Positions 31,630 to 44,069 of a stretch of DNA of 64,000 nucleotides are shown here, piece after piece. Each line of letters begins with the position of its first letter. Positions within the stretch are counted from its first letter, which is position 1. The position numbers and the translations under genes were made by a program. Source of the stretch: Dryas octopetala. Taxonomy: Eukaryota > Streptophyta > Magnoliopsida > Rosales > Rosaceae. Under the pieces are notes generated by a model, which did not search any database, was not told where the DNA came from, and saw only the letters and a list, made by a program, of their open reading frames with translations. The stretch is from positions 15,850,621 through 15,914,620 of the forward strand of contig OY992840.1 of assembly GCA_963921425.1 (NCBI GenBank), in the 5' to 3' direction.

Positions 31630-31671
31630 AAATGCATGTAGATTTTTTTTTGCCATAAATGCATGTAGATT
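31630..31671 (-). mobile_element. Tiny T-headed insertion, identical 15-bp flanks
   Basis: AAATGCATGTAGATT at 31630-31644 and 31657-31671 are identical. The roughly 12-bp insert reads ATGGC plus an A-run on the minus strand. It probably falls in or just after the DUF1645 3' UTR. Confidence 0.75.
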
Positions 31672-31823
31672 GTAGAAGTTAAAAATGTGTTTGGTTTGTG
31701 ATCACAATTTTGTTGTGTGGGTCTCACGCGGTATGGGACTATTGGGTATAAAGTCATTTGGATAATAATTAGGGGTTGTCCTTTTTCAGAACCTTCTGAG
31801 AAAATTGAAAGTTTTCATTTTAT

Positions 31824-32062
31824 GTAAATTTGCACTAATAGTCTACTTATTTTTAAAAAATTTTAATGTGGTCTATAAATTAAATTTTTTTGCACTTTGG
31901 TCCATGAATTGTCTGACTTGTTTTAGTTTGGTTAAAACCATTTATCCGGTTTGGATTAAATTGAAACATGTTAGATAGTTTGTAGACCAAATTACAATAA
32001 AATTAAATTTATGAAACATGTTCAAATTTTTTAAAAATAAATGGACTATTGATGCAATTAAC
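31824..32062. mobile_element. MITE with long inverted arms
   Basis: The left arm GTAAATTTGCACTAATAGTC aligns with the reverse complement of the right end, GTTAATTGCATCAATAGTCC. The similarity continues through TTATTTTTAAAAAATTT for about 90 bp. The element is about 239 bp, AT-rich and non-coding. I could not define the target duplication, so the superfamily is open. Confidence 0.75.
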
Positions 32063-32258
32063 TCAAACTTTTATTTGAAGCTAGCTATATCAAAACTCAA
32101 AAGATTGATTAGTCACGATGATATCGCTATTATAAGCAAATTGATGGGAGAAAGGGCAAAAAAAAGAGAGCCATGTGTTTCATCTTTTTCCTTTTTACTT
32201 AGATGACAAGGATATATAGTGTGAATGATATGCTTTTTCCTTGCTTAAATATGCATCT

Positions 32259-32300
32259 TGAAGAAAAGTATGTTTTTTTTTTTTTCTGAAAAAAAGTATG
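32259..32300 (-). mobile_element. Tiny T-headed insertion
   Basis: TGAAGAAAAGTATG (32259-32272) and TGAAAAAAAGTATG (32287-32300), 13 of 14, flank a T-run of 13 plus C. Confidence 0.5.
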
Positions 32301-32644
32301 CATTCTAATAAAATATTATATGTATAAATAATTTTCTTGCATAGTATAGAGATAGTATTTTTTTTCTTTTATGAAGGGTCTATTATTGAATATATCACTT
32401 CATTTTGTAGGTCAATGAGAATTAAAGAAGTTTTATTAATATGAATCATATGAGCTGGTATTAGGAACTCAAAATCCAACTTTATCAAGTTCGAATTGGG
32501 GGGAATGGTTTACATGGTACTTAAAAGTTAATTATAAAATTGAGTAGTACCTAATTAAGGTGTCTTGCAAGTAAGGGAAGAGTGGAAAGATGAAATTCGG
32601 CTATTGAAAATTTCAAACGAAAAAAGTTTTAGAGTGCTAAATTT

Positions 32645-32778
32645 ACTAGGGTGCTAAAATTATTAGGCATTTTAAGTAGAAGCCTAAAATTACTAGGGTG
32701 CTAAAATTTCAAATGAAATATCTTTATTTTTCATTTTAGGCTTCCACTTAAAATGCCTAATAATTTTAGCACCCTAGT
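32645..32778. repeat. Foldback: 46-bp arms, 42-bp loop
   Basis: The left arm 32645-32690 (ACTAGGGTGCTAAAATTATT...) and right arm 32733-32778 are reverse complements with one mismatch. A shorter unit (GCCTAAAATTACTAGGGTGC) extends into the loop at 32682 and recurs inverted beyond the right arm. The transcript would form a long hairpin. It could be a foldback MITE or a small-RNA-producing hairpin. No known miRNA sequence is seen. Confidence 0.85.
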
Positions 32779-32922
32779 AATTTTAGGCTTCTATCTTTAT
32801 TTCAGTATAATTTTATTAGGGGTGCTAAAATAAGAAAGAAAGATAAGTAAGGGTTTAATCGGCCTAAAAATTATATAGAGTACTTGGAAATTCCCACGGA
32901 GCTCGGAAATTCCTTGTCAAAT

Positions 32923-33096
32923 GCTCGGCAGTTGCAAATGCAACTTGTATTTACAACTTAAAACATGCATCTACAATTTAAAATTTGTCATCTACAATCT
33001 AAAAAGCTACATTTGTAATCTAAAAAGATGCATTTACAACCTAAAAAAAATGGATTTGCAACCTACAATTTGCAGATGTATCTGCATCTGCCGAGC
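32923..33096. mobile_element. Small TIR element enclosing a 20-21-bp minisatellite
   Basis: The left end GCTCGGCAGTTGCAAATGCA (32923-32942) matches the reverse complement of the right end 33077-33096 (GCTCGGCAGATGCAGATACA) at 17 of 20. Between them are about five diverged copies of a 20-21-bp unit resembling TGCATYTACAAYYTAAAA, starting near 32944, 32964, 32984, 33005 and 33026. No target duplication is evident. Confidence 0.6.
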
Positions 33097-34441
33097 TCTC
33101 GGTAGCTTGTTTTCGGCGTCCAGACCCGCATAAGCGAATATGTTAGGCTTCAACTTAATTTTTTATTTGGCTGGGTTTTGCACTTAAAAATCTTTCAAAA
33201 ACTAAATTTGGGAGTAATTTAATTTTATCATGTAACTTTTTCTTTTCTAATTTGTTCAAAACATTTACCAAGTCAATACGAACTTTAATAGGGTAAAATT
33301 CAACTGCAAATGCTATCCATTGGCTTGTACATATATGTTACGAAATTACATAATTTTTCCTTGCGTGATAGCTTAATACTACATAGTTTATATTAAGATG
33401 ATATTTATTCAATTTTGACTTTTTTTGCTCGTATATTTAATTTTTGTTTTCATATAAAAACCATTTCTTTGAGACTTGTTGTATGGTTTTCAGAATGTAC
33501 AAATACAAAACAAATTTAGCATGCACCACATTATTATAAATTTGTGTAGCATCTGTTTTCTTCTTCGTTAGTTCTGATAGAATTGGAAAAGATCTTTATT
33601 CTGAGCTGAGCTCTGATAGAATTGGATTGTGTCTGGCACCATAAGATATTATACAGCCAATATAATACACATGACCCTTTGGTTAAAGTCTCAAAGCGGG
33701 ACCCATAAAAACGATAGCAGATAGAGGGCTCAGGTGAAAAAGCAAAAGGTTGGGATGACTATGAATTCCATGAGCAGCAATTAATATTTTTGTGTGTCCC
33801 ATTTGGGTGCCATATGGTCCTGGTCTTCATCTGCACTACTCTTTCTCATTTTTCCTAGAGCCAATCCACAATCCAGCTGCAAAAGCTCAACATAGGAAAA
33901 TGTGTAAAGCAGATTCTTTCTTTCTTTCTTTCTCTCTTTTGGGTTAGAGAGAGCAAGTGGGAATTGAGGACAACTGAGGGTCTTCAATATATATTTTCCA
34001 CATTTTGCTATCTGGGAACTCTGAAAATTTGCCAAAAATTGAAGAGGTTTGATGGCAGATAGTGTACAAATCAATGGTATAGCATACATACAATGACACA
34101 TAAATAAATGAGAGTTTAGTAAGTTCCACATTTGTACAATTCTTAAAAGGTTTTGAAAACAAAAATAAAGTGATTCTGGGCTCTATGAGTAACTAAGTTC
34201 TACACTTCTGTTCTCAGGGTAAAAAAAACAAAAGTTCCACTGTTATTGGGTAATGATGATCCAGCTCAGGTGAGCTTTATTTAGCTTCTTGTACACATCC
34301 CCATAAAGAAACTAATAAATGAAACAATAAAATAAGGAACTGGCAAGTGGAAAGTGGTAAGCTAGCAGCAGTGGGCAGTGGGCAGTGGGCAGTGGGTATC
34401 TGGTGGTGGCTGTGGGGTATTTTCACTTCACAATTCACATC

Positions 34442-34490
34442 ACATCCTCCTCTCCTTTTGACCAAAAAAAAAAAAAACATCCTCCTCTCC
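34442..34490 (+). mobile_element. Tiny A-tailed insertion, identical 15-bp flanks
   Basis: ACATCCTCCTCTCCT at 34442-34456 and 34476-34490 are identical. The insert is TTTGACC plus an A-run of 12. Confidence 0.75.
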
Positions 34491-36545
34491 TCCTTTACTT
34501 ATTTTGGAGCATACATAATTGCCAAAGGCTGTGAATCAACTCTCAGATGTGACCATATTTCTTGGGTTCCCAACCAAATCCACATAGAAACTGTGGTTCT
34601 TGTCAAGCTCATTGTTCTAGCATAGCCAGTGTAAGCTGAACTAACTCATTTTTTACACATCTCCAAACATGCCCCAAATTAATGTTTAGGCTAGGCTGCT
34701 TAATTAGATGGTTGATCCCTTAACATTGTGGGTCTCTTTGAAACAAGGTTTGTCCAAAATGGTAGATTTGATATATCAGCAATAATGTGGAAGCTGTCTA
34801 TTTGAGTGGGTAGGAATCCTTAATGAATAGCTGGCCATGTTCACAAAGAAAGAACCCACTTAACTTAAGATTATCTTATTTTCTTCAAATGGCAGACCAG
34901 GTTCATTTCCAAGCCCACATTATTATCCACATTTAAGTGTATACCAATCTCAATCAGCACCCATAAACTTTATAAAACAAGGACATGTAACTCTCTCAAG
35001 GGCTGTATACAATGAAAAAGCTACAGAAAAAGAGCCTGCTTTCCTCATTTTTGGAAACAGAGCCTTCACAGGAAAAAGTGAGTAATGGGAGAATTAGATG
35101 CTTGCAAAAATAGGGTTGTACCTTGGAAGACATTGCCATTACTGCTTGATAATAATGTGTCTCCTATATCATGTAGAAGTGGAAACAATGGACCATCATC
35201 ATGGTGATGTGTCAATGGACCTAACAATTAGTAGTGTACATACTCTCATACAAAATCATTAGTATTTTGATTTTATTTTTGCTTTGGCCGGGGAATATTC
35301 GCATTCGAATATTAATTAGATGAGAAAAGGAAAATACCAAAGGTCCAAAACAATTTTGAGCCTGGATAATGTGGTGGAATCACATACATCCATCAGCACT
35401 GCCCACTTCACTAGCACAGTCCAAAAAAGTGAAATAAACAGTTGCATATATGCATGACCTTCATCATAGAGATTAGAGACTAGTCACTAGAGCGATGGGG
35501 TTTGTTGGGGGATTGATGAAGACAATGAGACAAAAATTTTGGCAAAATGTCCGTGTTTTCTGGGGATTGTTTGAACTTCGATTCCATGCACACTTTGTCT
35601 TATATTTTATGTTAAATGGAGTTGCTGTTGCATAGCCTGCAAGTGCAGAAATTATATATATAAATATGGAGGCGGCTGAAAGTTCCTCTATGGTTCAAAG
35701 TTCGAACACGGTTGTATTTATATGTTATACATGTTCATATGGTAAATATATGGTAAAATTTGTTGATGGTGAAAGCTTGTAGCAACAAGAATGATTTGTA
35801 AAAGGTGGGTAAGGGTATCGACAAATCCCATGTCGAGTGTCGGATGCTATGTGTACAAGAAAAACTAGGAGGAGGGAGGCAGGCGCTGCCTGCATTATTG
35901 GAAATTACAACTTACATTGGAAATGATAAATAGAGAGGGTGGTCTACAAAAAGGTGAACCAAAGAACAAACTTGTCAATCATAGCAAGCCTCTTCACACT
36001 GTTCAGTCTTCAGGGCCCAAAAATATAAGGGAAAGAAAGACCCAGAAGAGGTTCATATTGTTGGACCCTCCCATATGATCGGTTGCACTGGTTGGCTTGG
36101 TACATGGGTTTGTCAAATTTCAACCCCAGCCCAACCATAAAGTCCAGAAGTTTCTTCCCAATCCCAACCTTTTTGCAACTCAGCTTGGTTCACATTGCTA
36201 ATTCCCAACTCCTAAGACAAAGGGGAAAATGAATTCAATGGCATTTTAATTAGATAAGAATAGCCTGTTCTGCAATCTGTACAATGCACTGTTGGGCTAC
36301 TAATCAATCTAACAAGGACTTAGAACTGGGATTCAAACAAGATACAATTTCACTACAAATCTGATTTTCATTAATTATCTTGTTTCTCTTTCTGACATTT
36401 ACTGTCCACTATAGGACTTTCAGATGGCCAATGTATTCATACATTCAGAACCTGCTTAAGGGGGGGGACAGAATGCTAACTTTAGCCTAGATTGAACATC
36501 TAATCCATAGCATCAGTACCCTGGTCAGCAAGGACAAGCTTTCAC

Positions 36546-39500
36546 TCATGCAAGAACAGGAATTGAACTTGAAGAGCTTTGCAAATTAGCTGCATAATCT
36601 CGCGCCCATAAATCATAATGTATAATGTCCTCAAGGGAAGGTGAGGTCACTAATTCTGCCCGGTGCTTAGCACATGTTAGCTCCACAACCTTGAAAATAT
36701 CCAGATAACTGATTCTGCAAAACAGGCAAACTTTTATTAGCCAAGGATTCACATGACAGGAAAGTGCTTACTAGCAAAGATTTGCAATTCATTGCTCAGG
36801 CAGTTCAATTGTCCAGGTGATCATACTTTGTTGTTAAAGTTAACATATTCTATCAAATGGCAGGTGAAGAAACAACACATACTTTTCATCGATAAACATC
36901 TCCACAGCTTTTTCATTTGCTGCACTGAGAACTCCTGTCATAGTGCCACCAGCTCGTCCAGCAGCATAGGCAAGATCCATGGATGGGTATTTCACAGTGT
37001 CCGGAGCTTTAAAGGTTAGTGAACCAAGCCTACATCAATAGATTTAATTTCTAGTCAACCTGTGATAGCTTATCAAAGAAGGCAGTGTTATGAATGTATT
37101 GCATCTCAGCAACATATTGAGTACCTAGTAGGCTAGTATGATATAGAGTTTCACAGGGTGTAAGAGGAAAATCAAGATAGATAACAGGCCTACTCGGGAA
37201 GTTTGTAAAGAAGCAAGAACCTATGGAATATAAAGCTTGTCCTTCAGGCTACAACCACAACCATTCACTATAGGAGTATACATAGCCATAAATCATTAGA
37301 AGTACCAACAATATTTTAGAGTTATCCAGCTTTAGAGTCAGATATGCATGGTTTTTTTGGGTCCACATGCATATATTAAAAACTTACATGTTTATTCATT
37401 CATATAGTAAAAACAATATTTTAGAGTTATCCAGCATTGCACACATAGCCACATACATGCTTATTCATTCATATATTAAAAACTTAGCTATCAGAAAAGG
37501 AACATTTAAAAAAAAATCGTCATAACCAAAAGGAAATAAAAAAGGACAGACTGAACCTTCATGAAAATGGAATAAAGAAAAGGTTCATTACTTGCAAAGA
37601 TCAAGACGAGGCCACGTTACTTCAGAGCAATAGATTCTCTCTGGCCATGACATGGTGTAGAGGATTGGCAAGCGCATATCAGGCCACCCCAGCTGTGCCA
37701 GAACAGATGAATCCTGGAACGAACATATTGAAAAAGAACCTTGTAAGATTCATATTCCAACTTATATGAGTGTGAAGTGTTTTTACAAACTACACAACAG
37801 TTGGGATTTTAAACACAAAAGTAGAAGCCAAAACTACAAATAAGTGTTGAACCTGTGTTTCAATCATTGAATGTATGATGGATTGTGGATGAATCACAAT
37901 CTCGATATCATCATATTCAGCTCCAAACAAATAATGGGCTTCAATCACTTCTAGACCCTGTCAAATGTGCAAAGAACTTAATGTCTAACTGCTAGCAACT
38001 CAAAACTGCAAAAGTAGATAGATTGGCATACAGCATGATACTTTCACTATAAAACACAGATAAGAAATGATAACAAACCTTGTTGAAAAGGGTAGCTGAA
38101 TCAACAGTTATCTTCTTTCCCATATTCCAGTTAGGATGTTTCAGAGCATCAGCAACTTTAACTTCTTTCAGTTTATCAACAGGCCAATCCCTGTCAGTAA
38201 TAGAGTGAAAAATTGTCAAATTCCTCATTGCATCCATAAACAGAGAGCTGTAACAATCCTTAAATTGCCCATGGAAGAAATAAATTGAATCAAATCAGAT
38301 GTTCAGTAATAACTAAAACTATATTTTGAGAGTCTTCAATAGGTCAGTACGATGTTAAAACGAAAATAAATAATGCATAGAATTGAACTCAAATACATAT
38401 AGCTTATATAAAGTGGATGATTGAATTTATAATTTAATGTTGCTTATTCAAAGTACTTTTGCTCTCTAGAAAAACGTTCAGAGAGAAAGCAAATAAAGAA
38501 CCTATGCAAGTTTTCTACTTCTATAAAACAATTGTAAGAACAAAAACCACACGCATTAGCAAACAACATTGTACTGTAAGTTCTACAAAGTGGGGAAAAT
38601 GATAAACTCCCGCTACAATGTAAGAATTTCCTCCTATTCGGCATAAGAAAAATAAATATCCCTGCCAGGGTTTCAATTTACAAGCTTTCATATTCTAGCT
38701 TATATTATGATTTCACACCTGAAAGCCCCACCAGATGCTGTAAGAACGATACGCCGAAGTGCGCCCTCTGGCAAGCCTTGGATACACTAAAGAAAGGAGA
38801 ATTCAATAAGTTTCACTACTATTCACAGGAGTAAAATAAAGGATGCACAAATATGAATTGATCATGCAAGCATGAAAATAACTGCACCAAGCAATTTAAT
38901 AATGCTTTAAACAATACCGACAAGAGTGTAACATATGCAATAGCATATCCGAGATCAGTGCATAACTTATTAGATAGATTTGGCTATCTCTTTGGATATG
39001 TTTTCATACCTGAAAAATTGCAGAATGTTCTGAATCAGCAGGAAGAATTTTTACATTATGCTTCTTTGCAAGAGGAAGAACAAAAGGACCTCCAGCAATC
39101 AGGGTCTCTTTATTGGCTAAAGCTATGTCTTTCCCTGCTTCTATTGCTGCCACTGTAGGCTAAGATTAAAAAGACAACAGGAGAAATTTCAGCCTACTAA
39201 TTTATGCTAACTTATAAGCCAAATACTGTTTGGTCAGCAAAAATTTTGTTGAATTTCATTATAAATGCAATAAAGGGATCATTAATCATTCAAATTTATT
39301 AACTAAATTGGCTATCCCATCAGCATTGCCTTGTCTTCAGTAACTATATTATGTATTTCAAAATTTATATGACATAAAACTTCAATGACAACACAATGTT
39401 TGCACAACCTACTATTCCTTCATCCTACTTTATATGACATATTATGTATTATATTACCTTCAATCCTGCACAACCTACTATTCCTGTAACTACTGTGACT

Positions 39501-40892
39501 GCATCTGGGTGGCGGGCAACCTGAGAAGAGAAAATATGAGCAATTTCTTCAAGATGATAAGAATGAAATTCATCAACACTGGTCATTTAGATGCTAGGCC
39601 ACCTCAATGACTCCTTGCTCCCCAGGAATAATCTCAGGCTTTTCTTCTAAATCAGCCAAAGCCTCTTTAAGTTCATTAACTAATGATTCATTTCTAACAG
39701 CAACTAGTTGGGGCTTGAACCTCTTCACCTGTTGAATGCAAAAATGGATTTTAAGCACCAAGCTAAATATGTAAGAAGAATCAATCCCAAACCCCAGATA
39801 ACTAGGGTACAAGTGGTTATGATGGATGGTTATCAGATAAGTTTATCCGATGGATTACCTGATCCACAAGAAGAGTTACATTTGAACCAGCTGCTAGTGC
39901 CACAATTCTGAATTTATCTGGGTTCTCTGCCACTATGTCCAATGTCTGTAGAAACAGGAAATTCAGATTATAAGCAACTGATGCAATGCCCAAACTTGTG
40001 TTTCATTAAAAAAGAGCAAAAATGGCTGTTGTCCATCAGACAGATTTCTGTTAAAAAGTAATCATAGCTAAAGAGAGAGCCAGGGCAGTGCAAATTCCAG
40101 ACCCTCTTTCATAGACAAGGAAGAGAAGCTCGAAACCTTCTGCCAATTTAGTTTGCTCTTTTCTAAGAAGAGCTTCCACACAGGTCTTAGAAGAATAATT
40201 TTATCTTTAATCTCAAATAAAAAGATCAAAAGCAATAATCTTTTCCATACCTGGGTTCCAATGGAACCAGTAGATCCAACAACAGAAATAGGCTTTGGAC
40301 CATCCCAAGTCCTGCGGCCCTCCGGAATCGCGCGTCCCGGCCAGGCTGGAGGAGGTGTTTGTGTTGAACATTGAACTCTTCTACCAATTACAGTTCTGCA
40401 ATCTTTCCTCCTCAAAGAAAACCCACCTATGTTTAACAAACAAAACAACATGGTATACCCATTATACAACACTCTGAAACAATATTAACAAAGAGACTAA
40501 CTTTATAAGATATATACCAACAAGTATTCCATTAAAATTCAGAGATGCATACAAGTGTAATTTTCTAAAGATAGAAGCACATATATGCACTTTATCATAT
40601 GAACTTTCAATTAAACAATAAAGTACATGGACCCCATCATTTTACCAACACAGAACTCATAGATTCATAGTTTTGAAACATAATGTCAGCATGTACTCTG
40701 GAAAGCTAAAAAGAAAAAAGTCTTCATTTCGATTGTTTCCCTGTGTTGTCTCGGAAACCAAACCGAAAAAAATCAAAGAAACGGAAAAATGAAAGTGGCA
40801 CCTGGAAGCTTGGGGAGGTGGTGGCTGGACTTGGTGGAATCCAAGAAAGGGATGGCTTTAATTTCAGCTGGAGATAACAAATTCAGAGCCAT
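36546..40892 (-). CDS. DXR: 1-deoxy-D-xylulose 5-phosphate reductoisomerase, chloroplastic
   Basis: This is the second enzyme of the plastid MEP isoprenoid pathway. It converts DXP to 2-C-methyl-D-erythritol 4-phosphate with NADPH and a divalent metal. Twelve exons on the minus strand: 40892-40802, 40426-40251, 39945-39859, 39728-39603, 39520-39458, 39159-39010, 38786-38719, 38190-38079, 37957-37853, 37713-37592, 37029-36883, 36714-36546. They encode 471 aa, the normal length. The N-terminus [20 protein letters not shown] and the basic stretch after it form the transit peptide, followed by the plant-typical [12 protein letters not shown]. Seen motifs are NADPH-binding [21 protein letters not shown], the metal/substrate motif [21 protein letters not shown] and [20 protein letters not shown]. 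No lesion is seen. Confidence 0.96.
37300..37490. repeat. Local duplication inside a DXR intron
   Basis: AATATTTTAGAGTTATCCAG occurs near 37311 and again near 37412. A TTATTCATTCATATA-TAAAAAC block also occurs twice (about 37392 and 37460). Together they show a roughly 100-bp segment copied in shuffled order within the intron. Confidence 0.65.
39402..39487. repeat. Partial copy of a DXR exon end in the adjacent intron
   Basis: GCACAACCTACTATTCCT is present in exon 39458-39520 (near 39468) and again near 39402 in the neighbouring intron, about 66 bp away. This looks like a small local duplication covering an exon piece. Confidence 0.6.
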
Positions 40893-41058
40893 CAAAAACT
40901 CAACTTTATGATTCAAATGAACAAAACCCAATGACCCTTTAGAGATAGAGAAAGAGAAAGCTCAAAATGATCAAAACAAGAACCCCTTTTGAGCCTGCCA
41001 ATTTATTTATGTGGTCATGAAAATTGCATAGCTTTATAGTAAAATAGTAATGCTTTCT

Positions 41059-41100
41059 TAGTAACAGTCAATTTTTTTTTTGGTCATGTAGTGACAGTCA
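41059..41100 (-). mobile_element. Tiny T-headed insertion upstream of DXR
   Basis: TAGTAACAGTCA (41059-41070) and TAGTGACAGTCA (41089-41100), 11 of 12, flank an 18-bp insert that on the minus strand reads CATGACC plus an A-run. It is about 170-210 bp upstream of the DXR start codon. Confidence 0.65.
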
Positions 41101-41163
41101 TTACTCATTTGGGTTTCTCTTTTTGGTTTTTTTTTTTTTTTAGTTTTAGTATAATAATCAAAG

Positions 41164-41288
41164 AAAATGCTAAAGAGACCATATTTTTGTATCATTTTTC
41201 TATTAGAGTTGGGCCTTATTTATATTGGTGAGTCACACCTCTATTAGAAAGATGTTACAACTAAATGGTACAAAGATGATTTTTAACG
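41164..41288. repeat. Imperfect foldback (MITE-like)
   Basis: AAGAGACCATATTTTTGTAT...CTATTAGAG on the left is mirrored by CCTCTATTAGAAAGATG...GGTACAAAGATG on the right. The arms are about 45 bp and imperfect. A similar arrangement occurs at 49974-50056, suggesting a shared family. Confidence 0.5.
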
Positions 41289-43014
41289 AGAAATAGACTT
41301 AGGAATGAGGACGAAATGAAGAATTGGACGAGAACGGAATCAATCTCTTCTGGTGGACTGTAATAATTTTTTCTTACCCAAAACTTGATGCTTCCAAGTC
41401 ATCTTTTTTGCCTTTATCCAAGGCTCATACGACGCCGTTTCTACACTAGCGTTTAATATCGGATAGGACAGGAACTTGTGAGTATTCTGATTAATACCAT
41501 CTGATGATTCCCTCATAATGCTTCCAAAATATTTCATTTTTGTGTAGTTGTATACTTGTATTGTATTGTATCCTGAAATGGAAGGGTTATTAAAGTCTCT
41601 CTCATTTTTAGGTTTCTGTTTGACTGTCTGTAGTAAGCTTGAAATTATATGGTATGGGTGGTTATTTCTGATTTTCTTATTATATATTCAATGCACATAT
41701 TACCAACACCAAAGAAGGTGATTATTCATTTTCAAGCACTTAAAAAGTGCTAGGCAACAATTAAATCTCAAAATATGAAATCATTAAAAAATGGGTAACA
41801 ATATATCAAACTAGCTATATACATTTTCTTATTGACCAATGACCATAAGTTATGAATTCAAATTTCATGGACAATAACTGTTAATTAATCAAAAATACGA
41901 ATAGATATAAGCAAACTCGTCCTATACATAACAATTTCTACAAATCTTGTGCAAACTTAGGAAAATGTTTCTATTTGAATGACTACGGTGAAAACTTTTG
42001 AACTAGGGAAATTAATCTTTTTTTATTTTCCTTTTGTATTTGCATTCTTATTTTCATTTTCAGTTAGTTTGACTTATTAAGGTATCCGATGAATTGAGGT
42101 CCAAGTAGATCCCTCATCACAAGAAGTTGGTTTCATATGCACTAAAACAAGAGTAGGCTACAAACGTGTCTTTTGAATACAATAAACAAGTCATAAATTT
42201 TTTTTAAAAAAATAGATGTTAAATTATAAATATTCAGATTGGACAACATTAATCGACATAGACAATCCAAATAACGACAACCAATGCAAATAACATAAGA
42301 CCATGAACCAAATCAGAAATCACTTTCATTAATAAAAGTTGAAAATTGTAACAACCTACGCGTTTAGACCCACACAACTATTACCGATAACCACCACCAA
42401 AATTCAAAAGATACACCCACCCAAAAATGAGAAAATTAAACAAATGTATATGTATAAATTAACATATCAGAAGCAGTAACACCACCAAAGCCTGAAATGG
42501 AGACTTTGGAAATGCACACACGTATGCCTCTCAATACTCATGACAAGAGGGGTTGTGGGTGGTCGGCTAAACGTGTCCAACTCTACAAAGCCCACTTCAG
42601 GTTCATTAGAGCTTTGGGCAAACTTATTTTATATGCTTCACGTTTAGGTATCTCTCATACCATCCTTGCATGTGTATCTTTTATAACTCTTGAGTATGTT
42701 GCCAACGGTGACATCTGCACCAAGAATACAGTGTCAATATAATACTAGATCCTTTTGGCTAAACTAGTCTGTCCTAGGCCATGAAAGCTAAAAAACCCTG
42801 ATGTTCGAAAATAAACGATAAACCGACCACAGTCCACAGGGCTTACACACAACAGTTATACACACATTCCTTGTGCAATGGATTTATATGGACTATCTTA
42901 AACATAAATCTATCATAATTTTTATTCTCTCATGAAAGTACATAAAAATTATACCTATATCACTTAAAAAGTACATGAAAGGTGTGCACATACCAATACC
43001 TTATTCCAGATTAC

Positions 43015-43999
43015 TCAGGCATAGACACCTTCCTCTTCTCGTATCTCAGCCGATGAGCTCCCATTATTAATCACCTCAGCACTCCCATTATTAATCACCT
43101 CAGCACTCCCATTATTAATCTCCAATGCACCTCCAGATTCAGATATTTTTGTTATCCTCTGCAACTCATCAGCTTCATCTGATGGACGTGCTATCGGCTG
43201 ATCATTACCCAGCTGTTCTTTCTGCACTGGTTTTGGCCGTCGGATAGCTTCAGCTGCTTCTGCCATTGCAACCGGGGGTGGCTGGGGAGGAACCCATGTA
43301 CGCTGAACTGGCTGAACTGGTTGCTTACTAGGTCGCACACCAAAAGACCCTGCCTTGACTTCGTCTTCATTTTCTATCTCAGTGATTCTGACATTTTTCC
43401 GCTGCCACCAAGGCACTGAACTGTCACCGTTTAACTGATAATTAAGCCCATTGTCCTGCATGCTGGAATTTATGCCTTCACTGCTTACTTGGGGCTGAAA
43501 TACTTGGCTCAAGTTTTGGGTCTGAGCAACCTCCCAAGGCTACCCAAGAAAACATAAAGTGAGAATCATCTCCATGTGATATCAAAGCAAGAAATTTGAA
43601 TTTTGTAACTTTGTCAAATTTGTCAGTAGAGTCCAAATAAGTCCTTGAATTTGTAAAAGAGCTCTTTCTATAATTTCATAAAGCTTACACAAAATCAGGT
43701 AACATTCCAACATCATCTCAAGGAATGATATACAGAAGCCATTTTTCTTTGTTCAGATTGTGAAAGACACACAACAACCTAAGATCATATTTTTTCTTAA
43801 TTGACCAACCATGTGTACTAATCTAGAGTGAATCAGTTCCATATCTTGCCGTAACCTACTGGAAACCAAAAAGTTGGTTACCTAAATTCAACTAACTGGC
43901 TCATAGGTGGAAAGTGGAAACTCTTATTCTCTATTGCTTATATTACTTAGTGAATTTAATGAGTCTCCATTAGTCCATAAATCAATTTCCATTTCTGTT

Positions 44000-44069
<70 letters not shown>

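Larger units (their letters stand above)
31393..36545. other. Interval between the DUF1645 gene and DXR
   Basis: No gene is recognised in these 5.2 kb. It holds a MITE, a foldback, a small TIR element with a minisatellite, a (TTTC)n tract (about 33916-33936), a 7-bp GGGCAGT tandem tract (about 34367-34396) and three tiny A-tailed insertions, each listed. The rest is AT-rich single-copy-looking DNA. The last few hundred bases before 36545 probably include the DXR 3' UTR (minus strand). Confidence 0.6.
40893..43014. other. DXR upstream region and DXR-PEX14 interval
   Basis: No gene is recognised. The first few hundred bases are the DXR leader and promoter (minus strand). A TAAATAA motif lies on the minus strand at about 41005-41014, about 115 bp before the DXR start codon, and is a weak TATA candidate. 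The interval also holds a tiny insertion and a foldback. The 81-codon frame at 42497-42742 (+) resembles nothing I know. The right end should be PEX14 3' UTR. Confidence 0.5.

Noticed and set aside
37350-37372. Possible tiny insertion (T-run flanked by ATATGCAT / ACATGCAT) in a DXR intron
   Set aside because: Only 7 of 8 flanking bases match, too few to separate from chance, and the area is locally duplicated.
42497-42742. 81-codon plus-strand frame
   Set aside because: It has no family resemblance, no clear promoter and is of length expected by chance. Kept only as part of the intergenic description.
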